Source: Cytophagales bacterium
GTDB taxonomy: Bacteria; Bacteroidota; Bacteroidia; Cytophagales; Spirosomataceae
Assembly: GCA_013298025.1 (NCBI GenBank)
Contig: JAAFJE010000002.1
Span: 62,001-126,000 of the forward strand
Length of the DNA: 64,000 bases
Direction of reading: 5' to 3'
The notes under the pieces were generated by a model. The model was not told where the DNA came from. It saw only the letters and a program-made list of their open reading frames with translations, and ran no database searches. Numbering within the stretch: the stretch's first letter is position 1; the number at the start of each line of letters is the position of its first letter. Below, piece by piece: positions 54,569-63,946 of the stretch. The position numbers were made by a program, and so were the translations under genes.

Positions 54569-55969
54569 TTAAAATCCGAAAAATTCTTTGGCATTGTTGT
54601 AGCATATATCTTGTACAATTTTGCCTGTCCAAGCGATGTCGTTGGGCAATTCTCCGTTTTCAATATCATTTCCTAAAATATTACAAAGAATACGACGGAA
54701 ATACTCATGACGAGGAAACGACAAGAAGCTACGTGAATCGGTAAGCATTCCGACAAATCGGCTCAATAAGCCCATGTTCGAGAGGGCATTGATTTGCCTT
54801 TCCATGCCGTCTTTTTGGTCTAAGAACCACCAGCCCGAACCAAACTGGATTTTACCAGCTACAGACCCATCGTTGAAGTTACCAATCATAGTAGCCATCA
54901 ATTCGTTGTCACGTGGGTTGAGGTTATACAAAATGGTTTTGGCTAATTGGTTGCTGTTGTCGAGTTTTCCTAAAAATTTTGATAAAGCTTTGGCTTGGTC
55001 AAAATCACCAATAGAATCCCAACCTGTATCTGGGCCCAACTCACGCATGGCACGGATGTTGTTGTTGCGTAAAGCACCCAAGTGAAATTGTTGCGTCCAG
55101 CCTTTTTCCCAGTCCCAAATAGCAAAATGCACCAACATAGCCGACTTAAATTTGAGTTGTTCGGTTAAGTTGAGGTTTTCGCCACCACGGATTTTAGTAA
55201 AGATGGTTGCAATTTCTTCGTCGGTATAGTCTTCGGCATAAATTTGCTCTAGGCCGTGGTCAGATAATTTACCGCCCAACGAGGCAAAGAAATCATGGCG
55301 TTGCTTGAGGGCTGCCAAATACGTATCTATATCGCCGATACTTGTATTGGTTACGCTTTCTAGTTTTGCTACATAAGCGATAAAATTGGCCGTATTTTCT
55401 ACCGCCATCGCTTTGTCGGGACGAAACGTAGGCAATACTTTCAAGTCGATGCCTTCCGCCAAAATGGCTTGGTGGTACTCAAGCGAGTCGGTTGGGTCGT
55501 CGGTTGTACACACAACCTTTACATTCATTTTATCCAATAACCCACGCACCGAATAAGCAGGCGTTTGCAACAATGCCGTACATTTTTCATAAATTTCTTT
55601 TGCCGTGCTAGGGTTCAAGATGTCTTGTACGTCGAAATAGCGTTGTAGCTCTAGGTGCGTCCAGTGGTACAATGGGTTACGAAGCGTATAAGGAACGGTT
55701 TCAGCCCACTTTTCAAACTTATCGTAATCAGACTGGTTTCCAGTGCAATAGCTTTCGTTAATACCATTGGTACGCATCGCTCTCCATTTGTAATGATCAC
55801 CATACAACCAGATTTGGGTAAGGTTTTCAAAAGATTTGTTTTCTGCGATTTGGTCCGGAGGCAAATGACAATGATAGTCAATAATTGGCATTTGCTTGGC
55901 ATACTGATGATACAATATACGAGCCGTTTCGGTCTGCAACAAGAAATTTTCGTCTAAAAAAGCTTTCAT
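54569..55969 (-). CDS. uxaC: glucuronate/galacturonate isomerase
   Basis: The ATG at 55969 gives 466 residues, the usual UxaC size, starting MKAFLDENFLLQTETARILYHQYA; a longer frame to 56209 overlaps uxaA and is rejected. The metal-binding HxH (His33 and His35 in IDYHCHLPP) and the blocks WLYGDHYKWRAMRTNG, VCTTDDPTDS, and GMLTDSRSFLSFPRHEYFRR are intact. It interconverts galacturonate and tagaturonate (and glucuronate and fructuronate). The 103-base gap behind uxaA contains related TTCCGAAACC and GGTTTTCGGAA segments that could pair. Confidence 0.96.
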   Translation of the reverse strand: MKAFLDENFLLQTETARILYHQYAKQMPIIDYHCHLPPDQIAENKSFENLTQIWLYGDHYKWRAMRTNGINESYCTGNQSDYDKFEKWAETVPYTLRNPLYHWTHLELQRYFDVQDILNPSTAKEIYEKCTALLQTPAYSVRGLLDKMNVKVVCTTDDPTDSLEYHQAILAEGIDLKVLPTFRPDKAMAVENTANFIAYVAKLESVTNTSIGDIDTYLAALKQRHDFFASLGGKLSDHGLEQIYAEDYTDEEIATIFTKIRGGENLNLTEQLKFKSAMLVHFAIWDWEKGWTQQFHLGALRNNNIRAMRELGPDTGWDSIGDFDQAKALSKFLGKLDNSNQLAKTILYNLNPRDNELMATMIGNFNDGSVAGKIQFGSGWWFLDQKDGMERQINALSNMGLLSRFVGMLTDSRSFLSFPRHEYFRRILCNILGNDIENGELPNDIAWTGKIVQDICYNNAKEFFGF

Positions 55970-56072
55970 GGATAAATAATATAAAATATATACTAACTGA
56001 ATTTTGGGGTTTCCGAAACCATGCTTTAGGCCGTCATGACACAACGCAAGCCAAAGGTTTTCGGAAGAAAAT

Positions 56073-57707
56073 TTATAAAGACACGCCTCTTTTCCAAGGA
56101 ATAAAATCGTCGTGACCGAGCTGTACGGCTTTTGGCGTATAAGCACCCGAAGCCGTGGCAATACAGTATTCGAGTAATTCTTCGCCCATTTCTGCAATCG
56201 TTTTTTCACCTGTAATCACCAAGCCTGCGTTGATGTCGATGATGTCGGCCATGCGTTCTGCCAAACGAGAATTAGACGAAATTTTTAACACAGGGCAAAT
56301 CGGGTTGCCCATGGGGTTGCCCAAGCCTGTGGTAAACATAATGACATTTGCCCCCGAACCTGCCAAGCCAGTGGTACATTCGGCATCGTTGCCCGGTGTA
56401 CAAAGCAAGTTGAGTCCTGCATTTTTGGCTTGTTCGGTATAATCCAACACGTCGGTAATAGGCGAATTGCCTCCTTTTTTGGCTGCCCCTGCCGACTTCA
56501 TGGCATCGGTGATAAGCCCATCTTTGATATTGCCCGGCGAAGGGTTCATATCGAAGCCCGAGCCTACTGCCTCGGCACTTTTGGCATAGGCAGCTTGGAT
56601 GCTCACAAACTTATCGGCTAGGTCGTCGCTTACGCAACGGTTGATGAGTTCTTGTTCTACGCCACACAATTCTGGAAACTCGGCCAACATTACTTTGCCT
56701 CCTAAAGCAGAAAGTAAATCGGCACAATATCCTACTGATGGATTGGCAGAAATTCCTGAAAAACCATCCGAACCGCCACATTCAACGCCCAAAGTGATGT
56801 GCGATAACGCCGCAGGCTCTCGCTTGGCTTGGTTGGCAATGGTCAAGCCAACAAAGGTTTGTTTGATGGCTTGTTGTAGCATGGCATCTTCGTTGCCAAT
56901 GGCTTGTTGGTCGAAAATGTATAAAGGTTTTGAAAATGCTGGGTCGAGGGCAGCAATGGCATCTTGCAAAATTTTCACTTGTGCATTTTGACATCCCAAG
57001 CTCAAAATCGTTGCTCCAGCTACGTTCGGATGGGTAATGTAGCCCGCCAACAAACGGCATAAAACTTGTGCATCTTCTCTTGTGCCTCCACATCCGCCTG
57101 TATGGGTCAAAAATTTGATACCGTCAACTTGTGGGAATAACAAACCTCTGCCATTTTCAGTCGTTTTTTCTTCTTCATACACAAACGAACTTACATCTAA
57201 ACCACTTTTATAAGCTTGAATCAAGGCTTGGGTATAATCTTGGTATTTGCTAGTTGTACCGTAGCCTAGTTCTTTCAACAAGGCATTTTTGATGACATCT
57301 ACGTTTTGATTTTCGCAGAAAACCATGGGTACAACAAGCCAATAATTCGCCGTTCCGACACGACCATCAGCACGATGAAAGCCCATAAAGGTACGGCCTT
57401 CAAACTTGCTGGTATCGGGCTTGCTCCACGACAAATCGGGCGTTCTTTCTCCATACGATTCAGCTACGTGCTTCACGTTGAATGTAGTGATATGTTCGCC
57501 TTGTTGGATGGGCTTTGATGCCTTGCCAATGGTTAGCCCATACATTTTAATTAAATCTCCTTCCGCAAAATCATACTCAGCAAATTTATGCTTAACAGGA
57601 ACGTCTGTTTTTAAGGTAATGCCTTCTACTATTTCACCTTTTTGTAAATCCGTTAAAGCTACAAATACGTTATCGCTTGGATTTACCTTTAATGTTGTTC
57701 TTTTCAT
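56073..57707 (-). CDS. uxaA: altronate dehydratase
   Basis: The 544-residue protein is a full-length UxaA: the N-terminal SAF domain (DNVFVALTDLQKGEIVEG), GFHRADGRVGTANYWLVVPMVFCENQN, the HTGGCGGTREDA block, LGCQNAQVKIL, LGVECGGSDGFSGISANP and GNSPITDVLDYTEQ. It removes water from altronate to give KDG and needs Fe2+. It is one of two members of this dehydratase family in the window; the other, garD, is a distinct galactarate-specific branch. Confidence 0.95.
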   Translation of the reverse strand: MKRTTLKVNPSDNVFVALTDLQKGEIVEGITLKTDVPVKHKFAEYDFAEGDLIKMYGLTIGKASKPIQQGEHITTFNVKHVAESYGERTPDLSWSKPDTSKFEGRTFMGFHRADGRVGTANYWLVVPMVFCENQNVDVIKNALLKELGYGTTSKYQDYTQALIQAYKSGLDVSSFVYEEEKTTENGRGLLFPQVDGIKFLTHTGGCGGTREDAQVLCRLLAGYITHPNVAGATILSLGCQNAQVKILQDAIAALDPAFSKPLYIFDQQAIGNEDAMLQQAIKQTFVGLTIANQAKREPAALSHITLGVECGGSDGFSGISANPSVGYCADLLSALGGKVMLAEFPELCGVEQELINRCVSDDLADKFVSIQAAYAKSAEAVGSGFDMNPSPGNIKDGLITDAMKSAGAAKKGGNSPITDVLDYTEQAKNAGLNLLCTPGNDAECTTGLAGSGANVIMFTTGLGNPMGNPICPVLKISSNSRLAERMADIIDINAGLVITGEKTIAEMGEELLEYCIATASGAYTPKAVQLGHDDFIPWKRGVSL

Positions 57708-57737
57708 ATTTTATATATAGAAATCTGTTGTCGGTTA

Positions 57738-59264
57738 CTACACCAATTCGCCTTTACGCACAAATGCCTGCAATGTTTGCCAAGTACCAAGGGTAAGCAT
57801 TTGGGAGAGATTTGTTTTGACGGCTTCGGCAAAACCAGCCAACGCTGTAAGGTCTGTTCCCCATAAACCTTTATCGCTCAACACCGCATCGACCAAGGCC
57901 TCTGGACTTAATTTCTGCCATTTTTCTGCAAAATAACTTGCCTTTTCATCTTGAATTGGATAAAACTCACCGTTGAAATTTCCATAATATTTGCCATCTT
58001 CTTCTTTTTCCACTTTCATAAATTGTAGAAAAGCGGCAAAACCCACAGCAAAATAGGCAGGAACACAGGCTATTTTATCGTAATAATTCAATAAAGTGGC
58101 TAAGTTACGCATCTTCATCTTTGAACTATACTGTACCGTAATGCTCAACCATTGGTGTTGTATATGCGGATTACGGAAACGGTCTAAGACTTGTCGTCCG
58201 AAACGCTCGGCTGTCAGTGCCGACACGTGATAAGGAATGGCAGGTGACAATTCGGCAAGCATGAGGTTGGTAATAAACGTGTCCATGACTTCGTTTTCCA
58301 TCGCTTCACGCACAGTTTTGAAACCTGCCAAAAATGCCAATCCACAACTCAAGGTATGTGTGCCGTTGAGCAAACGAAGTTTTAATTCTCGGTATAAATC
58401 AATATTTGGTTCGACGATTACCCCCTCATCGGCTTGTCCAAACGAAAGCACTTCTTTTACATGAGCATCGCCTTCGATTGCCCATAAACGATACACCTCC
58501 GAAACCGTCAAGAGGGCATCTGTATAACCCAAAGAAGCTTCGATATTGGCTTTCATTGGAGCTTCTGGTTTGCCCGGTACAATTCTATCAACCAGCGAAT
58601 TACAAAAAGTATTCGACGATTCGAGCCAGTCGATAAAGTCGGTTTCGAGGCTGTTTAGATGCGCCAATTCGAGTATGATAGACTCTAGTTTTTTCCCATT
58701 ATCAGGAATCAATTCGGTAGGCACAATCACCATGCCGTGGGCTTTACTTGCCTCAAAAGCTTTGAATCTTTCGTATAAAAAAGCCAATACTTTTCCAGGG
58801 AATGAAACAGGCGGTTTGTTGTTGCGAATATCGTCTTGCACCAATTGAATGCCCACTTCGGTGGTATTAGAAATAATAATTTGCATCTCAGGATTGTGGG
58901 CACAACGCAAGATTTCGTCCCATTCGGTTTGGGCCGTCAATACTCGACTAATGGCTGCACAAACCGTATTTTCTTCAATAATTTGTCCGTCCTGAATACC
59001 TCGTTCGCTAATAGTATAGAGGTTATTTTGTTGTTCAAACACCGACGAATCGCCGGCGGTAGTTGATTTTACTACAACAATCCTTCCGTTAAAGATGCCC
59101 TGACGGTTGGCTTTGTCAATGAAGTAATCGGGTAAGCCTCTCAACAATACACCTGTGCCAAATTGTAGTACTTTTTCTGGAAGTTCCAACATGGCTGTAG
59201 TTGGTAATTGTAAGCTTACCTTGGCCTGAATTGCCTGTAATGTTGAAGAAGATATATGATTCAT
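57738..59264 (-). CDS. uxaB: tagaturonate reductase
   Basis: The 508-residue protein is a mannitol-dehydrogenase-type polyol reductase of the UxaB branch: VLQFGTGVLLRGLPDYFIDKANRQGIFNGRIVVVKST at the NAD-binding end, VDRIVPGKP, and KLRLLNGTHTLSCGLAFLAG with the catalytic lysine/asparagine/histidine pattern. It reduces tagaturonate to altronate with NADH. It is the first gene of the eight-gene uronate operon and is preceded by the second copy of the composite operator-like sequence (59437-59470). Confidence 0.94.
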   Translation of the reverse strand: MNHISSSTLQAIQAKVSLQLPTTAMLELPEKVLQFGTGVLLRGLPDYFIDKANRQGIFNGRIVVVKSTTAGDSSVFEQQNNLYTISERGIQDGQIIEENTVCAAISRVLTAQTEWDEILRCAHNPEMQIIISNTTEVGIQLVQDDIRNNKPPVSFPGKVLAFLYERFKAFEASKAHGMVIVPTELIPDNGKKLESIILELAHLNSLETDFIDWLESSNTFCNSLVDRIVPGKPEAPMKANIEASLGYTDALLTVSEVYRLWAIEGDAHVKEVLSFGQADEGVIVEPNIDLYRELKLRLLNGTHTLSCGLAFLAGFKTVREAMENEVMDTFITNLMLAELSPAIPYHVSALTAERFGRQVLDRFRNPHIQHQWLSITVQYSSKMKMRNLATLLNYYDKIACVPAYFAVGFAAFLQFMKVEKEEDGKYYGNFNGEFYPIQDEKASYFAEKWQKLSPEALVDAVLSDKGLWGTDLTALAGFAEAVKTNLSQMLTLGTWQTLQAFVRKGELV

Positions 59265-59436
59265 CTGAATAAATGATATGTTAAAATGTACGTAATACGA
59301 ATAGTTTACCTTTTGTTTTTCTCATATATAGCAGACATTTTAGGACTAATCGAAGGTATTATAAAACAATAGCGATTTTCACTGTAATGTTACAGGATAA
59401 ATCAGGTCTTCGCAACTATTTGGATAATTGTTTTTA

Positions 59437-59470
59437 TGCAATCGTTTTCGGTAACGTTCTCGGAAAAAAA
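59437..59470 (+). promoter_or_regulatory. candidate LacI-family operator (copy 2)
   Basis: TGCAATCGTTTTCGGTAACG followed by TTCTCGG and an A run aligns without gaps to 11899-11932 at about 26 of 34 positions, including the invariant core CGGTAACG. It lies 173 bases upstream of uxaB. Confidence 0.55.
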
Positions 59471-59586
59471 CCTTTGCTTGGGCAAAATCACCTTTTTACT
59501 CAATACTTCTTTTTCACTACGTATAATTGTATAAAAACAAGAATCTATTCCTAATGCTAAATAGCTATAATTATCAAAAAAATACA

Positions 59587-59626
59587 GGAAAAAAGGGTAA
59601 ACGACACCCTATTCGTTTACCCAAAA
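59587..59626 (-). terminator. intrinsic terminator of the pectin gene pair
   Basis: GGGTAAACGA (59595-59604) and TCGTTTACCC (59613-59622) are perfect 10-base arms with an eight-base loop. On the minus strand a T run follows. It is eight bases behind the GH105 stop. Confidence 0.8.
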
Positions 59627-59629
59627 AGA

Positions 59630-61549
59630 TTATTTTTTAGCAGGCACTTGCTTCAACAGCCACTCAGAGAAATTTTTGGCTGCCTTGAAGTTGGCATATT
59701 CCAATGGCAAACGTTTGCCGTTGAGGTATTCATTATAAATCCAAGGGTCGCCTAAGACAAACACTGTGCCTTTGCCCACTTTGGCTACTGCCATAATTAC
59801 GTCGCCTCCTTCAGAAAGTACCGATTTGGCAGGTTCTTTTACTGAAAGTGTCACCAATTCTTTGACATAAATTTTCTTTACGTCTTTGAAAATAGGATGG
59901 TTTTCAAACTCAAATTTGCCTTGCTCAAATACATCATTTTTCACCATGTTGCGGTTTTTACCAGTAAACTCAACCCCAAAGGCTTTCGTCAATTCGTTGA
60001 AATGTTTGATTTCGGCATTGGTTGTATCGTTTGCCAATAGCACCAATACGCCACCCGTTTTTACCCAATTGTACAGTTCTTTTACATCTTTTTCCTGCAC
60101 ATAATTTGGAGCGGCCGTTTCTTTCGGCGTATCGGGGTCAACAATGATATAAACGCTTGTCTTTTTAAGGTTTTGAGCCGTAGGTGCTTCTGGCAACATG
60201 GCTGTTTTTGCCCCATATTCATTGAAGATTTGTCCCCACAAAGTATAGCCAGAGTCTTTACGGTCGTTGAGCGTATAGTGATAAGGTTCTTGTTTGCCTG
60301 TATAGCTTTTGCGAAACTCACGGTTGAAATAGTTGTCGAAAACGACTGTTTTCCCTTTACCCAAAGACAAGCTCGGAGCAATTTCCATTTCAACACTTGC
60401 CATGATAAAAGGAGCAACGCCTTTCAAATCGTCTTGGCGAATTTTCTCACTCAAATAATATTCGTAGCTACCATCACGATAAGGAGAGCCACCCAAACCG
60501 CTTACGCTCACAGTTTTTTCTAAGTGAATCAAGCCTTGAGCATCGGTAGAAATGAAGTTTTTCAATATTCCTTTGTATCCTTTTTGGGCGTTGAGCATCA
60601 ACGATGGATTCAAATAGCCCAAACGCACACCCTTGGCAAGGGCATACACAAACATAGCCGTAGCAGAGGCTTCCATATAATTGCCTTTGCCATTGAGCTT
60701 GTCGGTTACTTGGTACCAACCTCCTTCTTTAGGGTCTTGGTATTTTACGACAGCCGGCATGAGACGTTGCAAAATAGCCACCAATTCGCCACGACGAGGG
60801 TGCGATGCTGGAATATAGTCGAGCACATCAACCAACGCCATCGCATACCAACCCATGGCACGGCTCCAGAAATTAGGCGATTTACCCGTTTTAGGGTCAG
60901 CCCATTTTTGCTCACGGCTTTCGTCCCAAGCATGATACAACAAACCTGTTTTTTCGTCACGAGCATTTTTTTCCATCCAAACAAACTGGTTGATAATGTC
61001 GTCGAAATTGGCTGTCTGGTCAAACATCGCACTATATTCTGCATAAAAAGGCTCTGCCATATAAAGGCCATCCAGCCACATTTGGTTAGGATAACGTTTT
61101 TTATGCCAGAAGCCACCTTCCTTGGTACGAGGATGTTGGTCGAGTTGTTTTTTCAATAAATCGGCTGCCAAACGATATTTTTCTTTGCCTGTTTCATGAT
61201 ACAAGGTCAGCAACAATCGGCCAGGCGTGATAAAGTCGATATTAAAATCTTCTAATTTGTAGGTTTTGATACTTCCATCTTCTTGGATGTATTGGTCTAT
61301 TACTTTTTTGATATATCTAAAGTAAGAAGCATCGCCTGTACGGTACCAAATTCTTTCTAGGGCTTTCAAATATAAGCCAGTTTCGTATTCCCAGTGGGCA
61401 TCTTTTTTTTCTTTGCTGTACGAAACAGAATCTTTGTGTACTTGCAACATGGTAGCTGCCATGCGTTCCGACCACGTTGATACTTGTGCTAAAGAGGCAA
61501 AACTTGCCAAGCAAATCATTAGCACACTAAGAGAGGCTTTTAGTTTCAT
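59630..61549 (-). CDS. GH105 unsaturated rhamnogalacturonyl hydrolase with C-terminal extra domain
   Basis: The 639-residue protein has a signal peptide (1-22) and an (alpha/alpha)6-barrel GH105 domain to about residue 390. The catalytic aspartate is Asp160 in MWLDGLYMAEPFYAEY, with LLYHAWDESR following. The family removes the unsaturated galacturonate left at chain ends by pectate or rhamnogalacturonan lyases. Residues from about 393 to the end form a further alpha/beta domain (VYIIVDPDTPKE, GGVLVLLANDT, GKGTVFVLGDPWIYNEY) resembling DUF4350 or an amidotransferase-like fold of unknown role. It probably works in the periplasm and feeds KdgF/KduI. Confidence 0.88.
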   Translation of the reverse strand: MKLKASLSVLMICLASFASLAQVSTWSERMAATMLQVHKDSVSYSKEKKDAHWEYETGLYLKALERIWYRTGDASYFRYIKKVIDQYIQEDGSIKTYKLEDFNIDFITPGRLLLTLYHETGKEKYRLAADLLKKQLDQHPRTKEGGFWHKKRYPNQMWLDGLYMAEPFYAEYSAMFDQTANFDDIINQFVWMEKNARDEKTGLLYHAWDESREQKWADPKTGKSPNFWSRAMGWYAMALVDVLDYIPASHPRRGELVAILQRLMPAVVKYQDPKEGGWYQVTDKLNGKGNYMEASATAMFVYALAKGVRLGYLNPSLMLNAQKGYKGILKNFISTDAQGLIHLEKTVSVSGLGGSPYRDGSYEYYLSEKIRQDDLKGVAPFIMASVEMEIAPSLSLGKGKTVVFDNYFNREFRKSYTGKQEPYHYTLNDRKDSGYTLWGQIFNEYGAKTAMLPEAPTAQNLKKTSVYIIVDPDTPKETAAPNYVQEKDVKELYNWVKTGGVLVLLANDTTNAEIKHFNELTKAFGVEFTGKNRNMVKNDVFEQGKFEFENHPIFKDVKKIYVKELVTLSVKEPAKSVLSEGGDVIMAVAKVGKGTVFVLGDPWIYNEYLNGKRLPLEYANFKAAKNFSEWLLKQVPAKK

Positions 61550-61597
61550 GAGTAAAAGATTATAGAAATTATCGTTGTAATGATTTAAAGCAACCTA

Positions 61598-63946
61598 TTA
61601 TTTTTTTACCAATACACTTGGGGCTACTTTTTCGCCAAAGGTGGCTTCTGTCTTAATACTTTTGGTATCGGTATTAATCAAGCGGATTTTCTTCGTGCGT
61701 TCGCCTGCGATTTTTAATAATAAGTCGGTTTTAGTAGGATTATACCTAATGCCATCGAAAGTTATTTGTTGGCTGTTCTGAAGCTGAATGGTATTGCCGT
61801 CTTTGCACAGCAAATCTACATTTTTCAGGGTAAAGTTTTCGGCTTCTATACACACCATACCTTTGTCGGCTTCGAGTACAGCATTTTCTATCAACACATT
61901 TTTGATGGGCATTTCGGGTAAACCTCGTACAAAAATGGCTTTATCTGCCCCTTTGCAAACCACATTTTTGATGACAAAATCTTTGAAAATGGGCGTTCCT
62001 TCGCCTACAGGTTCGGCATTCATAGGAGGTTCTGGATGCTTTTCGCCAAATGCCAACACGGGGTCTTTGGCAGCATAATACATATCAAATAAAATAGCTT
62101 CGCCGGGAATATCAGCCATTTGAATTTGGTTGATAAAAATTTGCTCTACTACGCCACCTCTACCACGTGCCGACTTGAAACGCAAGCCAATGTCTGTTCC
62201 CATAAAAGTGCAATTATTGACAAACATATTGCGTACACCGCCCGACATCTCGCTACCAATCACAAAGCCTCCGTGTGCGTGATAAACTGTACAATTATTG
62301 ATAATGACATCTTCGGTTGCTGCACCTCTTTTACGGCCTTCTTCGTCACGCCCCGACTTGATACAAATGCCATCGTCGCCTACATCGAACAGACAATCCT
62401 CCATCAATACATTGTGGCACGATTCTAAATCGATACCATCGCCATTTTGGGCATGCCAAGGATTTTTGGCACGTATATTTTTGAGCGTAAGATGCTCGGA
62501 AAGAAGTGGATGCAAGCACCAAGCAGGTGAGTTTTGGAAGGTAACGCCTTCTAATAAAATGTTTTTACAACTCGTAAAAGAAAACATATTAGGACGCAAG
62601 AAATCTTTGATATGTTCAAAATCTTTGATGTCTTTTCCATTAACTAATACGCCAGGTTTGTCGGCTGTTGAGCCGGCCAATGATTTTTGGGTAGGATACC
62701 ATATACTTTTATCAGGATTCAACAAACCACCTGTGCTTAGTAATTTTTCCCAAGCAGAAGCCGTCATTTTTGCCTTTTTCACAGGTCGCCAAGCGTCACC
62801 TGCCCCATCGAGTACACCAAAGCCTGTAATAGCCACATTCTCAATATTCAAGGCATAAAGTGGTGCTTGACAGCGAACAGCCGTGAGTCCTTCGTAGGTT
62901 GTTTTGATGAGCGGATAGTCGTCGAAATTACTGCTAAATTGCACCAATGCCCCTTTCGCCAAGTGCAGGTTGACATTACTTTTGAAGATAATCGGGCCCG
63001 TAAGCCATAAGCCAGCAGGTACATAAACAGTTCCTCCACCAGCTTGACTGCACATATCAATTGCCTGATTGATAGCCTTGGTATTGAGCGTTTGCCCATC
63101 GGCTTTTGCTCCATAGTTTACAATATTGAATGTATCTTTTTTGAAAACAGGCACGTAAATTTTAGGTAATTCATACGCATATTTACCATCATGTACCGAA
63201 TGTTTGAGGTAAGATTTGAGTGGTAAGCCCAATTTTTGTACGTCATCTAACACCAAACTAGCCATGGTTTCTGCACCAAATTTTGAAAAATGCGTGTCGT
63301 CGTTTACGCCTTTTGGAAATTTACGGAAAGTATTAGGAGCATAGTGCATAAACAAACGCTTAGAACCCTCTACGCCCATTTTTTCGATAACCACCTGACT
63401 TTTCGCATGGAGGTCAATCAAAGGTACTCCCAATTCTTTGGCAACCGCTTTAACGGCAGCAGGATAATCGCCATGTTGGTCAACGAATTTACCATTTTCG
63501 TCAAATTTACGACGCATCACAGGCGTAATCAATACAGCATTGCCGCCTTTTGCCTGTGTTTCTTTTACAAAGCGTGCTAAATTTTGACGAAAAGTAGAAC
63601 TAGGATTGGTATAACGAGTAGAATCGTTGATTTTTTGGTCGTTATGACCAAATTGGATGAAAACCCAATCCCCTTTTTTCACTTGTGAAATTACTTTTTC
63701 CCATAGCCCCTCGTTGATAAAGCTTTTGGTACTTCTGCCATTTTTAGCATGATTTTGAATCTCGATGGCATCCGTAAAATATTTTGGTAAAACCATGCCC
63801 CATCCAGTTTCTGGCTCATCGGTCGGAAGTTTATTGGCCATCGTAGAATCGCCAATGAGGAATAACGTAAGTTTATTGTCGTTTGCTTTGAAACTACACA
63901 AAATTAGTACTATAAAAACGAGACAATTGGATATAATTTTTTTCAT
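61598..63946 (-). CDS. fused rhamnogalacturonan acetylesterase-type SGNH esterase and GH28 polygalacturonase
   Basis: The 782-residue protein has a signal peptide (about 1-21) and two enzymes. Residues 25-245 are an SGNH esterase like CE12 rhamnogalacturonan acetylesterases: Ser34 in FLIGDSTMANK, Asn102 in FGHND, and Asp216/217 with His219 in DDTHFSKFG. Residues about 270-782 are a GH28 parallel beta-helix: NGD at 501-503, DD at 524-525, and HGG near 558-560. The pair would remove acetyl groups and then cut galacturonan or rhamnogalacturonan. Both sites look intact. It is 48 bases upstream of the GH105 gene, in one operon. Confidence 0.9.
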   Translation of the reverse strand: MKKIISNCLVFIVLILCSFKANDNKLTLFLIGDSTMANKLPTDEPETGWGMVLPKYFTDAIEIQNHAKNGRSTKSFINEGLWEKVISQVKKGDWVFIQFGHNDQKINDSTRYTNPSSTFRQNLARFVKETQAKGGNAVLITPVMRRKFDENGKFVDQHGDYPAAVKAVAKELGVPLIDLHAKSQVVIEKMGVEGSKRLFMHYAPNTFRKFPKGVNDDTHFSKFGAETMASLVLDDVQKLGLPLKSYLKHSVHDGKYAYELPKIYVPVFKKDTFNIVNYGAKADGQTLNTKAINQAIDMCSQAGGGTVYVPAGLWLTGPIIFKSNVNLHLAKGALVQFSSNFDDYPLIKTTYEGLTAVRCQAPLYALNIENVAITGFGVLDGAGDAWRPVKKAKMTASAWEKLLSTGGLLNPDKSIWYPTQKSLAGSTADKPGVLVNGKDIKDFEHIKDFLRPNMFSFTSCKNILLEGVTFQNSPAWCLHPLLSEHLTLKNIRAKNPWHAQNGDGIDLESCHNVLMEDCLFDVGDDGICIKSGRDEEGRKRGAATEDVIINNCTVYHAHGGFVIGSEMSGGVRNMFVNNCTFMGTDIGLRFKSARGRGGVVEQIFINQIQMADIPGEAILFDMYYAAKDPVLAFGEKHPEPPMNAEPVGEGTPIFKDFVIKNVVCKGADKAIFVRGLPEMPIKNVLIENAVLEADKGMVCIEAENFTLKNVDLLCKDGNTIQLQNSQQITFDGIRYNPTKTDLLLKIAGERTKKIRLINTDTKSIKTEATFGEKVAPSVLVKK

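Larger units (their letters stand above)
59265..59629. other. promoter region of the uronate operon
   Basis: This 365-base gap contains the operator-like copy 2 (59437-59470) and the terminator of the upstream pectin genes (59587-59626). No clear -7 box was identified for uxaB. Confidence 0.5.

Noticed and set aside
55970-56209. N-terminal extension of uxaC by 80 codons
   Set aside because: It would overlap uxaA by 137 bases, and the UxaC family starts at MKAFLDENF.
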